A stretch of 64,000 bases of DNA from positions 172,653-236,652 of the forward strand of contig DATATV010000039.1 in NCBI GenBank assembly GCA_036268615.1, given 5' to 3'. The first letter of the stretch is position 1, and each line of letters starts with the position of its first letter. This document shows positions 20,086 through 29,449 of this stretch, one piece after another. This DNA is from DATATV01 sp036268615 (lineage in GTDB: Bacteria; Actinomycetota; Actinomycetes; Mycobacteriales; Pseudonocardiaceae). The translations under genes and the position numbers were made by a program. The notes under the pieces are model-generated. The model did no database searches. It saw only the letters and a program-made list of their open reading frames with translations, and was not told the DNA's origin.

Positions 20086-20091
20086 CTTATC
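20086..20091 (-). promoter_or_regulatory. possible -10 element of the carD promoter
   Basis: Read on the minus strand, TAAGAT stands about 30 bases before the carD start. No good -35 hexamer lies at the usual distance. This is a weak call. Confidence 0.3.
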
Positions 20092-20378
20092 ACGTCCTGC
20101 AATCCCCGCACAGCGGGTGAAGAGTCAGTAAGCGCAGGTCAGGGGCTCCTTTGGGGGTTGACAAACCAGTTCGGGCCGTGCTGGCCGGCCCTCTGCGCCA
20201 GATGGTGCAATCACCACTGTGGACCGGTTCGCGTGACCGCCTGGCAGGCTCTCCGGCGAGCCCGGCTAGGCTTCGCCCGAATGGCTTTGAGCTGTGTGGG
20301 GCGTCCGCAGGACGCAGGATGTACATCGGCATCTACCACCGCACAGATCGCTGGTACCGCAGGAAGGACCCCGCAACC

Positions 20379-21152
20379 GTGAGCCGCGCTGAGCACACCA
20401 CCACCGCGCGCCGGTCGCGCAGCCGTCGCCTGGCTGCCCTGGCCCCGACGTTCCTCGGGCTGGGCCTGGTCGCCGTGCTGACCGGCTGTGGGGCTGGGCA
20501 GATCACCCAGACCGACACCCAGCAGGCATCGGTCAACGGGGCCAGCGGCACGGTCGGCGCGATGGCGATCCGCGACGCCGAGCTCGCCTACCCGGACAAC
20601 GCGCAGGGTGTCTACACGCCCGGTCAGAGCGTGTCCCTGGTGGTCACCATCGTGAACACCGGCGTCAGTGACGACACGCTGACCGGCGTGAGCACCCCGG
20701 CGGCGGCCGGCGTCACCGTCGACGGCTCGGCCACCGGCACCAAGCTGATCCCGGGCGGCTTCGCGGTCAGCTCCGGCCACGACGTGGACGACTCCACCGT
20801 CACCCCCGGCCCCACCACCGCGATCACCACCACCGAGCCGTCCAACCCGCCCAGCGAGGGCACGCTGCCCGGCAGCGGGGCGGGCAGCAGCAGCTCGGCC
20901 AGCGGCACCAGCGGTTCCGCCGGCAGTTCGGTGGCCACGTCGGTCAACCCGGTGCCCGGCAAGCCCGGCGCGGTGCGGATCGTGCTGGTGAGCCTCAAGA
21001 CGATCAACGGCGCGCCGCTGCGGGCCGGACTGACCATCCCGATCACCTTCACCTTCGCGTACGCCGGCCAGGTCACCGTGGACACCCCGGTCGAGGCGCC
21101 GCCGGACAACGCGAGCTTCCCGGCCACCCCCTCGGCCGGCAGCGCGGGCTGA
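20379..21152 (+). CDS. lipoprotein of the LpqE position (copper-chaperone/DUF461-like)
   Basis: A 257-residue exported lipoprotein. It has a basic N-terminus, a hydrophobic core and lipobox LTGC (Cys near residue 31). A beta-rich domain of PCu(A)C type follows, with VTIVNTGVSDDTLTGV and IPGGFAVSSG, then a Ser/Gly/Thr low-complexity insertion (about 150-190) and a final strand set. In mycobacteria the lipoprotein LpqE occupies the same place between carD and radA. The insertion makes this protein longer. GTG at 20379 follows AGGAAGGA. Confidence 0.78.
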   Translation: MSRAEHTTTARRSRSRRLAALAPTFLGLGLVAVLTGCGAGQITQTDTQQASVNGASGTVGAMAIRDAELAYPDNAQGVYTPGQSVSLVVTIVNTGVSDDTLTGVSTPAAAGVTVDGSATGTKLIPGGFAVSSGHDVDDSTVTPGPTTAITTTEPSNPPSEGTLPGSGAGSSSSASGTSGSAGSSVATSVNPVPGKPGAVRIVLVSLKTINGAPLRAGLTIPITFTFAYAGQVTVDTPVEAPPDNASFPATPSAGSAG

Positions 21153-21266
21153 GCACCGCGGGGCTGGATCAGCTCGGTCGACAACCGAACATGTGACACC
21201 ACCGGCGGGGCCGGTCCGGCGCGGCAGTGATCGCGATGTCGGACCGGCCCGCTAGGTTTCCACCCC

Positions 21267-22658
21267 GTGGCAGGGAAGACGACGCGGGCGGTACGCCCCA
21301 ACTACCGTTGTGCCGACTGCGGGCACGAGGTCGCCAAGTGGGTCGGCCGGTGCCCGGAATGCCAGGCCTGGGGCACCGTGGAGCAACTGGCCGCCCCCCG
21401 CGCCGGCCTGGGCACCATCGTGGCCGGCGCGACCAGTTCCCCGGCCCGGCCGATCAGTCAGGTGGACGTCGAGGTCGCCCGGGCCCGGCCCACCGGAGTG
21501 TCCGAACTGGACCGGGTGCTCGGTGGCGGCATCGTGCCCGGCGCAGTGGTGCTGATGGCCGGCGAGCCCGGGGTCGGCAAGTCGACCCTGCTGTTGGAGG
21601 TCGCCCACCAGTGGGCGGTCCGGTCGACCAGCGGGTCGCTGGGCCCCACCCTCTACGTCACCGGTGAGGAGTCGGCCGGCCAGGTGCGGCTGCGCGCCGA
21701 ACGCACCGGGAACCTGCACGACTCGCTCTACGTCGCCGCCGAGAGCGACCTGTCCGCGCTGCTCGGGCACGTGGACGAGGTCAAGCCCGGGCTGTTGATC
21801 GTCGACTCGGTGCAGACCATGTCCACCACCCAGGCCGAGGGCAGCCCCGGCGGGGTCACCCAGGTGCGTGCGGTCACCTCGGCGCTGGTCGGCCTGGCCA
21901 AGCAGCGCGACCTGCCGGTGGTGCTGGTGGGGCACGTCACCAAGGACGGCTCGATCGCCGGGCCCCGGCTGATGGAGCACCTGGTCGACGTCGTGCTGCA
22001 GTTCGAGGGCGACCGGCACTCCACGCTGAGACTGCTGCGCGGGGTGAAGAACCGGTTCGGCCCGGCCGACGAGGTGGGCTGCTTCGAACTGCGCGACGAC
22101 GGCATCGCCGGCGTGCCCGACCCGAGCGGGATCTTTCTCAACCGGCGGGAGACCGAGGTCGCCGGCACCGCGGTGACGGTGGTGATGGAGGGCAAGCGGC
22201 CGCTGCTGGGCGAGGTGCAGGCGCTGGTGGCCAAGACCAACCTGCCGGCCCCGCGGCGGGCCGTCAGCGGCCTGGACTCGGCCCGGGTGGCGATGGTGCT
22301 GGCCGTGCTGGACCGGCGGGGCCGGGTGTCACTGTGGGACCGGGACGTGTTCGCCGCGACCGTGGGCGGGATGAAGGTGACCGAGCCGGCCGCGGACCTG
22401 GCGGTGGCCATCGCGGTCGCCTCGGCGCAGCGGGACACCCCGCTGCGGCCGGACGTGGTCGTGCTCGGCGAGGTCGGCCTGGCCGGCGAGGTGCGCCGGG
22501 TGCCCAACGTGGGCCGCAGGCTGGCCGAGGCGGGCCGGCTGGGCTTCACCCGGGCGCTGGTGCCGCCGGACTCGGGTCCGCTGCCCGAGGGCGTGCGCGC
22601 GCTGGTCGTCACCGATCTGGAGTCGGCACTCAAGGCGCTGGCGACCGGCGGCCGCTGA
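21267..22658 (+). CDS. radA: DNA repair protein RadA (Sms)
   Basis: A 463-residue DnaB-like helicase acting in recombination and branch migration. Domains in order are a C4 zinc finger (Cys15, 18, 29, 32), a RecA-like ATPase with Walker A GEPGVGKST, the RadA-specific KNRFG motif, and a C-terminal Lon-protease-like domain (from about residue 300). GTG start. disA, coding for the c-di-AMP synthase that follows radA in most actinobacteria, is not here: a hairpin and a convergent trehalose gene follow. Confidence 0.95.
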   Translation: MAGKTTRAVRPNYRCADCGHEVAKWVGRCPECQAWGTVEQLAAPRAGLGTIVAGATSSPARPISQVDVEVARARPTGVSELDRVLGGGIVPGAVVLMAGEPGVGKSTLLLEVAHQWAVRSTSGSLGPTLYVTGEESAGQVRLRAERTGNLHDSLYVAAESDLSALLGHVDEVKPGLLIVDSVQTMSTTQAEGSPGGVTQVRAVTSALVGLAKQRDLPVVLVGHVTKDGSIAGPRLMEHLVDVVLQFEGDRHSTLRLLRGVKNRFGPADEVGCFELRDDGIAGVPDPSGIFLNRRETEVAGTAVTVVMEGKRPLLGEVQALVAKTNLPAPRRAVSGLDSARVAMVLAVLDRRGRVSLWDRDVFAATVGGMKVTEPAADLAVAIAVASAQRDTPLRPDVVVLGEVGLAGEVRRVPNVGRRLAEAGRLGFTRALVPPDSGPLPEGVRALVVTDLESALKALATGGR

Positions 22659-22774
22659 CTCCGCGCACCGATCCCGCGATTCCCGATTCATTCTCATATT
22701 CCGCCACCCGCTTTTCCGGGCGAATTCATGGCGGGCCCACGAATTCGCGGTGAATCGCGGATTCGGGTGGGTAC

Positions 22775-22832
22775 CACGAAACGGTGGCGGGGCGGGCTGT
22801 GTACATCCCTGCACCCCCGCCGCCGTTTCGTG
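22775..22832. terminator. bidirectional hairpin after radA and the OtsB-GH15 gene
   Basis: Eighteen-base arms (22775-22792, 22815-22832) pair completely except for one G-T wobble and enclose 22 bases. They lie between two convergent genes, immediately before the stop of the fusion gene. Confidence 0.75.
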
Positions 22833-22836
22833 CGGT

Positions 22837-25380
22837 CTAGTACTTCGCCAACAGCTGGGCGCAGCGGATCAGCCCGAGATGGCTGTAGGCCTGCGGGTGG
22901 TTGCCCAGCGACCGTTCGGCGATCGGGTCGTACTCCTCCGGGAGCAGCCCGGTCGGGCCGGCCGCGTCGACCAACTGGTCGAACAGCTCGGCCGCCTCGG
23001 TCCGCCGTCCGGTGAGCAGGTAGGCCTCGATCATCCAGGCCGCGCACAGGTGGAAGCCGCCCTCGTTGCCCGGCAGGCCGTCGTCGCGGTGGTAGCGGTA
23101 GACGGTCGAACCGCTGCGCAGCTCGGCCTCGATCGCGGTCACCGTGGCCTGGAACCGGGGGTCGGTGGGGTCGATCAGCCCGGCCAGGCCGACGTGCAGC
23201 GACGCCGCGTCCAGGTCGGTGCCGTCGTAGGCGGTGGTGAACGCGCCGATGCCGCCGCTGGCGTCGGCGTGCCAGCCCCGGTCCAGCACGTCCTTGGCGA
23301 TCTGGTCGCGCAGCCCGGCCCAGCTCGGGTCGGGCACCCGGTGGTAGGTCTCGGCCAGGGAGAGGGCGCGGTCGACCGTCACCCAGCACATCACCTTGGA
23401 GTAGACGTGGTGGCGCGGCGTGTGCCGCTCCTCCCAGATGCCGTGGTCGGGCTCGAACCAGCGGCTGGCCACCGCCTGGGTCATCGCCTGCACCATCGCC
23501 CAGTCGTCGTCGGTCAGCTCGCCCCTGGCCTCGCTGAGCGCGGCCACCAGGTCCACCACCGGGCCGAACACGTCCAGCTGGACCTGCTGGTTGGCCAGGT
23601 TGCCGACCCGGACGGGCCGGGAGCCGGCATAGCCGGGCAGCGTGTCCAGCACCGCCTCCGGGCCCAGCGTGGCGCCCGAGAGCGTGTACAGCGGGTGCAG
23701 CCGCTCCGGTCCGGGCAGCGTCTCCAGCACCCGGTGCAGCCAGCGCAGGTAGCCCTCGGCCTCGGCGGTGGAGCCGACCGAGACCAGCGCGTGCGCGGTC
23801 ATCGCGCCGTCGCGCAGCCAGCAGTAGCGGTAGTCCCAGTTGCGGATGCCGCCGATCTCCTCGGGCAGCGAGGTGGTCGCGGCGGCCAGGATGGCGCCGG
23901 TCTCGCTGTGACACAGGCCGCGCAGGGTGAGTGCGGAACGCGCCACCAGCTCGGTCTCCACCGAGGGCAGGACCAGCCCGGTCGCCCAGTCCGACCAGTA
24001 CTGCCCGGCCGCGACCCGGCGCTGCGGCTCGGCCACCGGGTGCTCGTCCAGGTCGGTGGTGCCACAGCGCAGTTCCAGCACCACCGGCTGACCCTCGACC
24101 AGGTCGAGCACGGTCTGCGCGCTGTCGTGCATGCCGTCGGAGCTGATCTCCCAGGCCAGGCCGGGAGCGCGGAGCACGACCGGGTCGCCGGTGCCCATCA
24201 CCCGCAGACCGTCCTCCTCGACCACCAGCTTCACGCCGACCTGCCCGAACTCCGGGCGCGGCGCGAAGGTGACCTTGGCCCGGGTGGACCCGGTGACGAC
24301 CCTGGTCAGGTCGGTGCGGTGGCTCTCGCTGCCGTGCTCCAGGTAGTCGGTGACCAGCAGTCGCGACCAGCGCGTCTCCACGGTCATCGTGCCGGGCAGG
24401 TAGCGCTGGCCCAGCGGCAGGCCGTTGCGGTCGGGCTTCACCGTGAAGTGGCCGGCGCCGACCCCGCCGAGCAGGTCGGCGAAGACCGCGGCGGCGTCGG
24501 GTTCCGGGTGGCACATCCAGGTCAGCTTGGCGTCCGGGGTGACCAGCGCGACCGAACTCTCGTTGGCCAGCATGGAGAGTCGCTCGATCGGCGGGGCGGA
24601 CTCACCGTAGAGCCAGGCGCGCCGCTCCTCGACCAGGAAGGCGAGCACGGTGGACACGTTCGCGGTGTCGTCGACGTCGAACTCGGCGTGCGTCTGGCCA
24701 CCGCCGACCTTGATGCCCAGGTCGGGACCGGACAGCCGGGCGAACGCCTTCTCGTCGGTCACGTCGTCGCCGATGAACATCGCGGCGGTCGCGCTGACCT
24801 GGTGGCGCAGCACGTCCAGGGCGTCGCCCTTGTCGGTCTGCACCACGGCCAGCTCGATCACCGCCTTGCCCTCGGTGACCTGCACGCCGTCCCAGCCGGC
24901 CGGGCCGTCCAGCACGGCCTGCAGGGTGGCGGTCGCGGTGGCCTCGTCGGTGCGCCGGACGTGCACGGCGACGCTGGCCGGCTTGACCTCAAGGTGCACG
25001 CCGCGCCGGTCGGCGGTCAGCGCCTCCAGTTCGGCTTCCAGCCTGCGGTGCAGCGCACGGGTCTTGTCGTCAAGGGCGTGCACGAACCCGACGTCGAACT
25101 CGGAGCCGTGGCTGCCGACCAGGTGGACCTCGGAGGGGAGCCGGGACAGGGTGGCCAGGTCGCGCAGCGCGCGCCCGGAGATCACCGCCGCCGTGGTCTC
25201 GTGCAGTCCGGCCAGCGCTCGTAGCGCACCGACCGATTCCGTACGCGGCATTGCCTTTTCCGGGTCCGCAACAATCGGCGCCAGGGTCCCGTCGTAGTCG
25301 CACGCCACCAACAGGCGGGGGGTACGCGCGATACGTACGATCGCACGGCGAAGTTCGGGAGAAAGTGCCTCGGCGGTCAC
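22837..25380 (-). CDS. trehalose-6-phosphate phosphatase fused to a GH15 glycoside hydrolase
   Basis: An 847-residue fusion. Residues 1-250 are a HAD-type trehalose phosphatase (OtsB): DYDGTLAPI near 27-35, ISGR and GDDVTDE. Residues from about 260 to the end form a GH15 (alpha/alpha)6 barrel with an N-terminal beta-sandwich; family marks are NWDYRYCWLRDG, the acid-bearing GIWEERH followed by HHVYSKVMCWV, and NEGGFHLCAAWM near the second catalytic Glu. Mycobacterial trehalase is also GH15, so the second half may cleave trehalose made by the first, or act on another alpha-glucan. The GTG at 25380 is chosen at the start of homology. otsA lies 237 bases upstream on the same strand. Confidence 0.88.
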   Translation of the reverse strand: MTAEALSPELRRAIVRIARTPRLLVACDYDGTLAPIVADPEKAMPRTESVGALRALAGLHETTAAVISGRALRDLATLSRLPSEVHLVGSHGSEFDVGFVHALDDKTRALHRRLEAELEALTADRRGVHLEVKPASVAVHVRRTDEATATATLQAVLDGPAGWDGVQVTEGKAVIELAVVQTDKGDALDVLRHQVSATAAMFIGDDVTDEKAFARLSGPDLGIKVGGGQTHAEFDVDDTANVSTVLAFLVEERRAWLYGESAPPIERLSMLANESSVALVTPDAKLTWMCHPEPDAAAVFADLLGGVGAGHFTVKPDRNGLPLGQRYLPGTMTVETRWSRLLVTDYLEHGSESHRTDLTRVVTGSTRAKVTFAPRPEFGQVGVKLVVEEDGLRVMGTGDPVVLRAPGLAWEISSDGMHDSAQTVLDLVEGQPVVLELRCGTTDLDEHPVAEPQRRVAAGQYWSDWATGLVLPSVETELVARSALTLRGLCHSETGAILAAATTSLPEEIGGIRNWDYRYCWLRDGAMTAHALVSVGSTAEAEGYLRWLHRVLETLPGPERLHPLYTLSGATLGPEAVLDTLPGYAGSRPVRVGNLANQQVQLDVFGPVVDLVAALSEARGELTDDDWAMVQAMTQAVASRWFEPDHGIWEERHTPRHHVYSKVMCWVTVDRALSLAETYHRVPDPSWAGLRDQIAKDVLDRGWHADASGGIGAFTTAYDGTDLDAASLHVGLAGLIDPTDPRFQATVTAIEAELRSGSTVYRYHRDDGLPGNEGGFHLCAAWMIEAYLLTGRRTEAAELFDQLVDAAGPTGLLPEEYDPIAERSLGNHPQAYSHLGLIRCAQLLAKY

Positions 25381-25617
25381 AGGCGATCGGCTTTCTCGAG
25401 CAGCGGTACGGGGGTGTCCCAGCGGGGCATGACTCAGTGGTACTGATTCGTTCCAACCGCTGCGGGACGGTGGCACTGTATCCGACGGTACCGGGGTCCT
25501 GACCCAGTACGGGTGCGCGGGCGGCCCGTCGAATGTGGTCGCCGGGCTCGACCACTTCCGTTTCCACCGGGTGAACAGTGGATTACCCGGTTCGGTCAAA
25601 CCACCCGATTGTGTCCG

Positions 25618-27078
25618 TCAGTACGAAATGTCCGGTTGTCCGGGCGGGTTGAGTGCGGCCAGGAACGAGCGGGCCCACCGGTCCACGTCGTGGGTGAGCA
25701 CCTGCCGGCGCAGCGCGCGCATCCGCCGGTGGCCCTCGGCCGGGTCCATCGTGATCGCCTTGAGCAGAGCGTTCTTCACGCCGTCCAGGTCGTGCGGGTT
25801 GACCAGCAGTGCGCTGCTCAGCTCGGCGGCCGCCCCGGCGAACTCGGAGAGCACCAGCGCGCCGCCGAGGTCGTGCCGGGAGGCGACGTACTCCTTGCAG
25901 ACCAGGTTCATCCCGTCCCGCACCGGCGTCACCACCATCACGTCGGCCGCGGAGAAGAACGCGACCAGCTCCTCCCGGTCCACCGACTGGTGCAGGTAGT
26001 GCACGACCGGGTGGCCGACGGTGGCGAACTCGCCGTTGATCCGGCCGACCTGACCCTCGATGTCCCCGCGCATCTTGCGGTAGTGCTCGACCCGTTCCCG
26101 GCTGGGCGTGGCGAGCTGGATCATCACCACGTCGGCCGGGTCGATCCGGCCCTCGATCAACAGCTCGTACAGCGCGCGCAGCCGGACGTCGATGCCCTTG
26201 GTGTAGTCCAGCCGGTCGACGCCGAGCAGGATCGCCTTCGGGTCGCCGAGGTCGGCACGCAGCTGCTTGGCGCGCGTCACCACGTCCCGGCGTCTGGACA
26301 GCGCGTCGATGCCGCTGGCGTCGATGGAGATGGGGAACGCGCCGACCCGCACCGTCCGGTTGCCGAACTGCACCGACCCCGGCCGGGTCCGCACGCCGAC
26401 CGCGGCCCGGCTGGGTTCCAGGCCGACCAACCTGCGGGCCAGCCAGAGGAAGTTCTGCGCGCCGCCGGGCAGGTGGAAGCCGACGAGGTCGGCGCCGAGC
26501 AGGCCGCGGATGATCTCGGTCCGCCAGGGCAGCTGCATGAACAGCTCGACCGGCGGGAACGGGATGTGCAGGAAGAAGCCGATGCGCAGGTCGGGCCGCT
26601 GGTCGCGGAGCATCGCCGGGACGAGTTGGAGCTGGTAGTCCTGCACCCACACGGTCGCACCGGGCGCGGCGATCTGCGCGCAGGCATCGGCGAAGCGCTG
26701 GTTGACCTTGACGTAGCTGTCCCACCAGTCGCGCTCGAAGGCCGGTGGCGCGACCACGTCGTGGTAGAGCGGCCACAGGGTGGCGTTGGAGAAGCCCTCG
26801 TAGTAGTCGCGCACCTCGGCGGAGGACAGCGTGACCGGGTGCAGCAGCATGCCCTCGTCGGAGAACGCCTCCACGTCGGCGTCGGCCACGCCGGGCCAGC
26901 CGACCCAGGCGCCGTGCCGGGAGCGCAGGAACGGTTCGAGCGCCGTCACCAGACCACCGGGACTGTGCCGCCACTTCTGGGTGCCGTCGGGCAGCTTCTC
27001 CAGGTCGACCGGAAGCCGGTTGGCGACGACGACGAAATCGGCACCGTGGGACGCCGGACTGTTCGCGCTGTTGCTCAC
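25618..27078 (-). CDS. otsA: alpha,alpha-trehalose-phosphate synthase (GT20)
   Basis: A 486-residue glycosyltransferase that joins UDP-(or GDP-)glucose with glucose-6-phosphate to trehalose-6-phosphate. GT20 features are FVVVANRLPV near the N-terminus, WVQDYQLQLVPAMLR, HIPFPPVELF, GVDRLDYTKGI and the C-terminal VTPVRDGMNLVCKEY. GTG at 27078 is chosen with AAGGAGG 10 bases upstream; an alternative GTG three codons earlier is too near the site. It forms a trehalose unit with the downstream OtsB-GH15 gene. Trehalose and the ectoine cluster at 37-40 kb suggest strong osmoprotection. Confidence 0.92.
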   Translation of the reverse strand: MSNSANSPASHGADFVVVANRLPVDLEKLPDGTQKWRHSPGGLVTALEPFLRSRHGAWVGWPGVADADVEAFSDEGMLLHPVTLSSAEVRDYYEGFSNATLWPLYHDVVAPPAFERDWWDSYVKVNQRFADACAQIAAPGATVWVQDYQLQLVPAMLRDQRPDLRIGFFLHIPFPPVELFMQLPWRTEIIRGLLGADLVGFHLPGGAQNFLWLARRLVGLEPSRAAVGVRTRPGSVQFGNRTVRVGAFPISIDASGIDALSRRRDVVTRAKQLRADLGDPKAILLGVDRLDYTKGIDVRLRALYELLIEGRIDPADVVMIQLATPSRERVEHYRKMRGDIEGQVGRINGEFATVGHPVVHYLHQSVDREELVAFFSAADVMVVTPVRDGMNLVCKEYVASRHDLGGALVLSEFAGAAAELSSALLVNPHDLDGVKNALLKAITMDPAEGHRRMRALRRQVLTHDVDRWARSFLAALNPPGQPDISY

Positions 27079-27321
27079 GCGGGGCACGCCTCCTTGCTCG
27101 CGACCTACCCGTGACGGTGTCCGGGTACGCGCACGACCGGCGGTGGTCGGACGCCCGGTCACCAGGCGCGCCGCACCGCACTTGTGAGGTTAGTGAGATC
27201 CACGCCCTGATGCCGCCTCCCACCCGGAGTCGCACCCGTGGTTCCCATCACCGTTACGCCAGGTTGATGCGTTGTTTACGCTCGTAGAAGTACCCAGGAA
27301 CGTCGGAATTACTCCGTCGGG

Positions 27322-28755
27322 TTACTCCAGCCGGCGTCGGGCGGGTCGCAGCGGCCCGGCGAGCCGGGGTCCGGCCAGCCGACGTTCCAGTCGGCCGAGC
27401 CCGGTGCGCACCGGCTGGGCCAGGAACTCGCCGAGTACCACGCCGGCGGCCAGCGCGAGCGCGATCGCGACGGCCAGCATGAGCGTGGGCAGCCCGTTGG
27501 GCGTGCGCACGACGGCGAGTTGGAACATCGACTGGTAGGTGGTCAGTCCGGGCAGCAGCGGGGTCATTCCGGACACCGCGACCACCAGCGGCGGCACCCG
27601 CAGCCGGCGGGAGGCGATGCCACCGGCGAACCCGACCAGAACCGCCGCGGCCGCGCTGGCGGCGATCTGGTTGACCCCGGCGAGCACGAACGCGCTGTGC
27701 GCGGCAGCCCCGAGCGCCCCGGCCCCGGCCGCGACGAACAGGGCCCGCCGAGTCGCATAACTGGCCAGCGCGAACGCGGCGGCCGCGGCGGCGGCGGCGA
27801 TCACCTGTACCGGCAGCCGAAGCGCCGACTGGGTCAGCGGTGCGCTGAACGCGGAGGTGGACATGCCCAGCCGGACGCCGATGCCCAGCGCGATCACCAC
27901 GCCGGCGACGAGCCCGGCGGACATCACGGTGACCTCGGTGGCCCGGCCCGCGGCGGTCACGTTGTAGCCGGTGATCGCGTCCTGCACGACACCGACGACG
28001 GACAATCCGGACAGCAGCACGGTGATCGCGGCCGCGACGAGCAATGCCGGTTGCACACCGGGCAACAAACCCAGCCGGGTGACGAACAGCGAGGCACCGG
28101 TGGCCAGCGCCCCGCCGACGAGCTGCTGGAAGAAGAAGGGCAGCCCGCGCCGGTTGAGCAGTCGACCGATCCGGTCGATCACCGCGGTGACCACGCCGGC
28201 CAGCACCGCGATGGTGGGGCCGCCGCCGAGCAGCACCGCGATGGAGGCGGCCATCACCGCCCAGGCGCCGGTGGCCGCCCAGCGCGGGTAGGGGTGCGCG
28301 GCATCGGTGAGCTGGCTCAGCTCGGTACTGGCCGCCCCGGCCTCGATCCGCCCGGCGGTGATCCGCCGAACAAGCTTTTCCAGCTCGTGCAGCCGGGTGT
28401 AGTCCAGGCCCCGCGAGCGCACCACGCGGTGGGTGGTGATCGGAGCGACTTCGGTGCCACGGTGGCAACAGATGCTGATCGAGGTGAAGATCACATCCAC
28501 CTCGCAGTGCGGCAGGCCGTACGCGGAGGTCACCGCGATCACCGTCGCGGTGACGTCTGCGGCGCCCGCCCCGCTGGCCATCTGGATCTCGCCGACGCGC
28601 AGGGCGAGGTCGAGCACCAGGTTGACGACGGTGTCATCGGGCAGCGCGGGTCCGATGATGTGCTGGTCGGACAAGGGACTGGCCGGTCGGTGGAGTTGCC
28701 TACTGATCACCTGGTGTGGGTGGGCCAGACCGGTGCGGCGCATGGCGAACCGCAC
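27322..28755 (-). CDS. ThrE-type threonine/serine exporter family protein
   Basis: A 477-residue membrane protein with the two-domain plan of ThrE (DUF1212 plus DUF3815). The N-terminal soluble half ends near residue 150 and carries VNLVLDLALRVGEIQMASGAGAADV. About ten hydrophobic segments follow, with TPLLPGLTTYQSMF near the end. Family members export threonine and serine. The GTG at 28755 is preceded by a near-perfect AAGGAGGT, which decides the start. It is monocistronic, with about 390 bases of non-coding DNA upstream. Confidence 0.88.
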   Translation of the reverse strand: MRFAMRRTGLAHPHQVISRQLHRPASPLSDQHIIGPALPDDTVVNLVLDLALRVGEIQMASGAGAADVTATVIAVTSAYGLPHCEVDVIFTSISICCHRGTEVAPITTHRVVRSRGLDYTRLHELEKLVRRITAGRIEAGAASTELSQLTDAAHPYPRWAATGAWAVMAASIAVLLGGGPTIAVLAGVVTAVIDRIGRLLNRRGLPFFFQQLVGGALATGASLFVTRLGLLPGVQPALLVAAAITVLLSGLSVVGVVQDAITGYNVTAAGRATEVTVMSAGLVAGVVIALGIGVRLGMSTSAFSAPLTQSALRLPVQVIAAAAAAAAFALASYATRRALFVAAGAGALGAAAHSAFVLAGVNQIAASAAAAVLVGFAGGIASRRLRVPPLVVAVSGMTPLLPGLTTYQSMFQLAVVRTPNGLPTLMLAVAIALALAAGVVLGEFLAQPVRTGLGRLERRLAGPRLAGPLRPARRRLE

Positions 28756-29148
28756 AGCGTCACCTCCTTCGGGTCGTGCATTCTTGATCGTCCGCCGAGG
28801 TTGGAGTTCCCCGAATCGGTGTCCCGTTAACCGGAGCACCGGCCGTCACATCGTTCGCGGAGGTGCCGCCGTTGCACCCGAACGGACGTGGCCTCCGACA
28901 CGTCCCAGGTCCGGCAGACACACCCCGACCGGCGCAACATCGAATCGGCATTCGGCCCAAAACCGGGTGACCCGGTACCCCACCGGCATGGTCGGACCTG
29001 CCCGGAGTGGCTCCGCCACTCAGCCCATATCACCCGTTCGGGTTAGCTCCCGTTCACCTGCGGCGGAGCAGCCGTACCGGGCGTAGACGGATATCCGCAG
29101 GTGACCCTCGGTTGGCCATGCTTACGATAGGCACGGGCCACGGCCCAC
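28756..29148. other. intergenic region before tRNA-Thr, no gene seen
   Basis: These 393 bases separate the ThrE-like gene from the tRNA. No convincing coding frame with a ribosome site is present. It presumably carries the promoters of both divergent genes. Confidence 0.5.
29101..29128 (+). promoter_or_regulatory. candidate promoter of tRNA-Thr
   Basis: GTGACC (29101-29106) and TACGAT (29123-29128), separated by 16 bases, lie 20 bases before the tRNA. Both hexamers match the sigma-70-type consensus in four of six positions. Confidence 0.4.
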
Positions 29149-29221
29149 GCCGGCGTAGCTCAATTGGCAGAGCACCCGCCTTGTAAGCGGAAGGTCGCGG
29201 GTTCGAGTCCCGCCGCCGGCT
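29149..29221 (+). tRNA. tRNA-Thr (anticodon TGT)
   Basis: A 73-base cloverleaf is clear. The acceptor stem GCCGGCG pairs with CGCCGGC, the D-arm reads GCTCAATTGGCAGAGC, the anticodon loop CTTGTAA gives anticodon TGT (threonine ACA), and the T-arm is GCGGGTTCGAGTCCCGC. The first anticodon-stem pair is a C-A mismatch. CCA is not encoded. It stands at the edge of an eroded, gene-poor region, a usual place for integration events. Confidence 0.95.
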
Positions 29222-29255
29222 CCCTTCTCACCTGTGATCAGCGGGGAGCCCGCAG

Positions 29256-29286
29256 CCTCGGCATCTGTGACACGGTGTAGCCGAGG
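29256..29286 (+). terminator. possible hairpin after tRNA-Thr
   Basis: CCTCGGC and GCCGAGG, seven bases each, enclose 17 bases and begin 35 bases after the tRNA. Weak call. The remaining DNA up to 29449 holds no gene that I recognise. Confidence 0.35.
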
Positions 29287-29449
29287 ACAGCGCTCAGTGA
29301 CACTCCGCCTGGAGGCTCTGAGTCATGGGGAAACGACTGGTCTACCCACCAGACGTCTGGGGCTTGTTCGCCACCGCGCATTGCGGCCCGCTGGGGCGGA
29401 TCGAATCTCAAGCACGGAAGTGTTGCGGACGCCCTACCCACTGACTTCG

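Noticed and set aside
20158..20163. TTGACA as -35 of the lipoprotein gene promoter
   Set aside because: No acceptable -10 lies 16-18 bases downstream, and it is more than 200 bases from the start codon.
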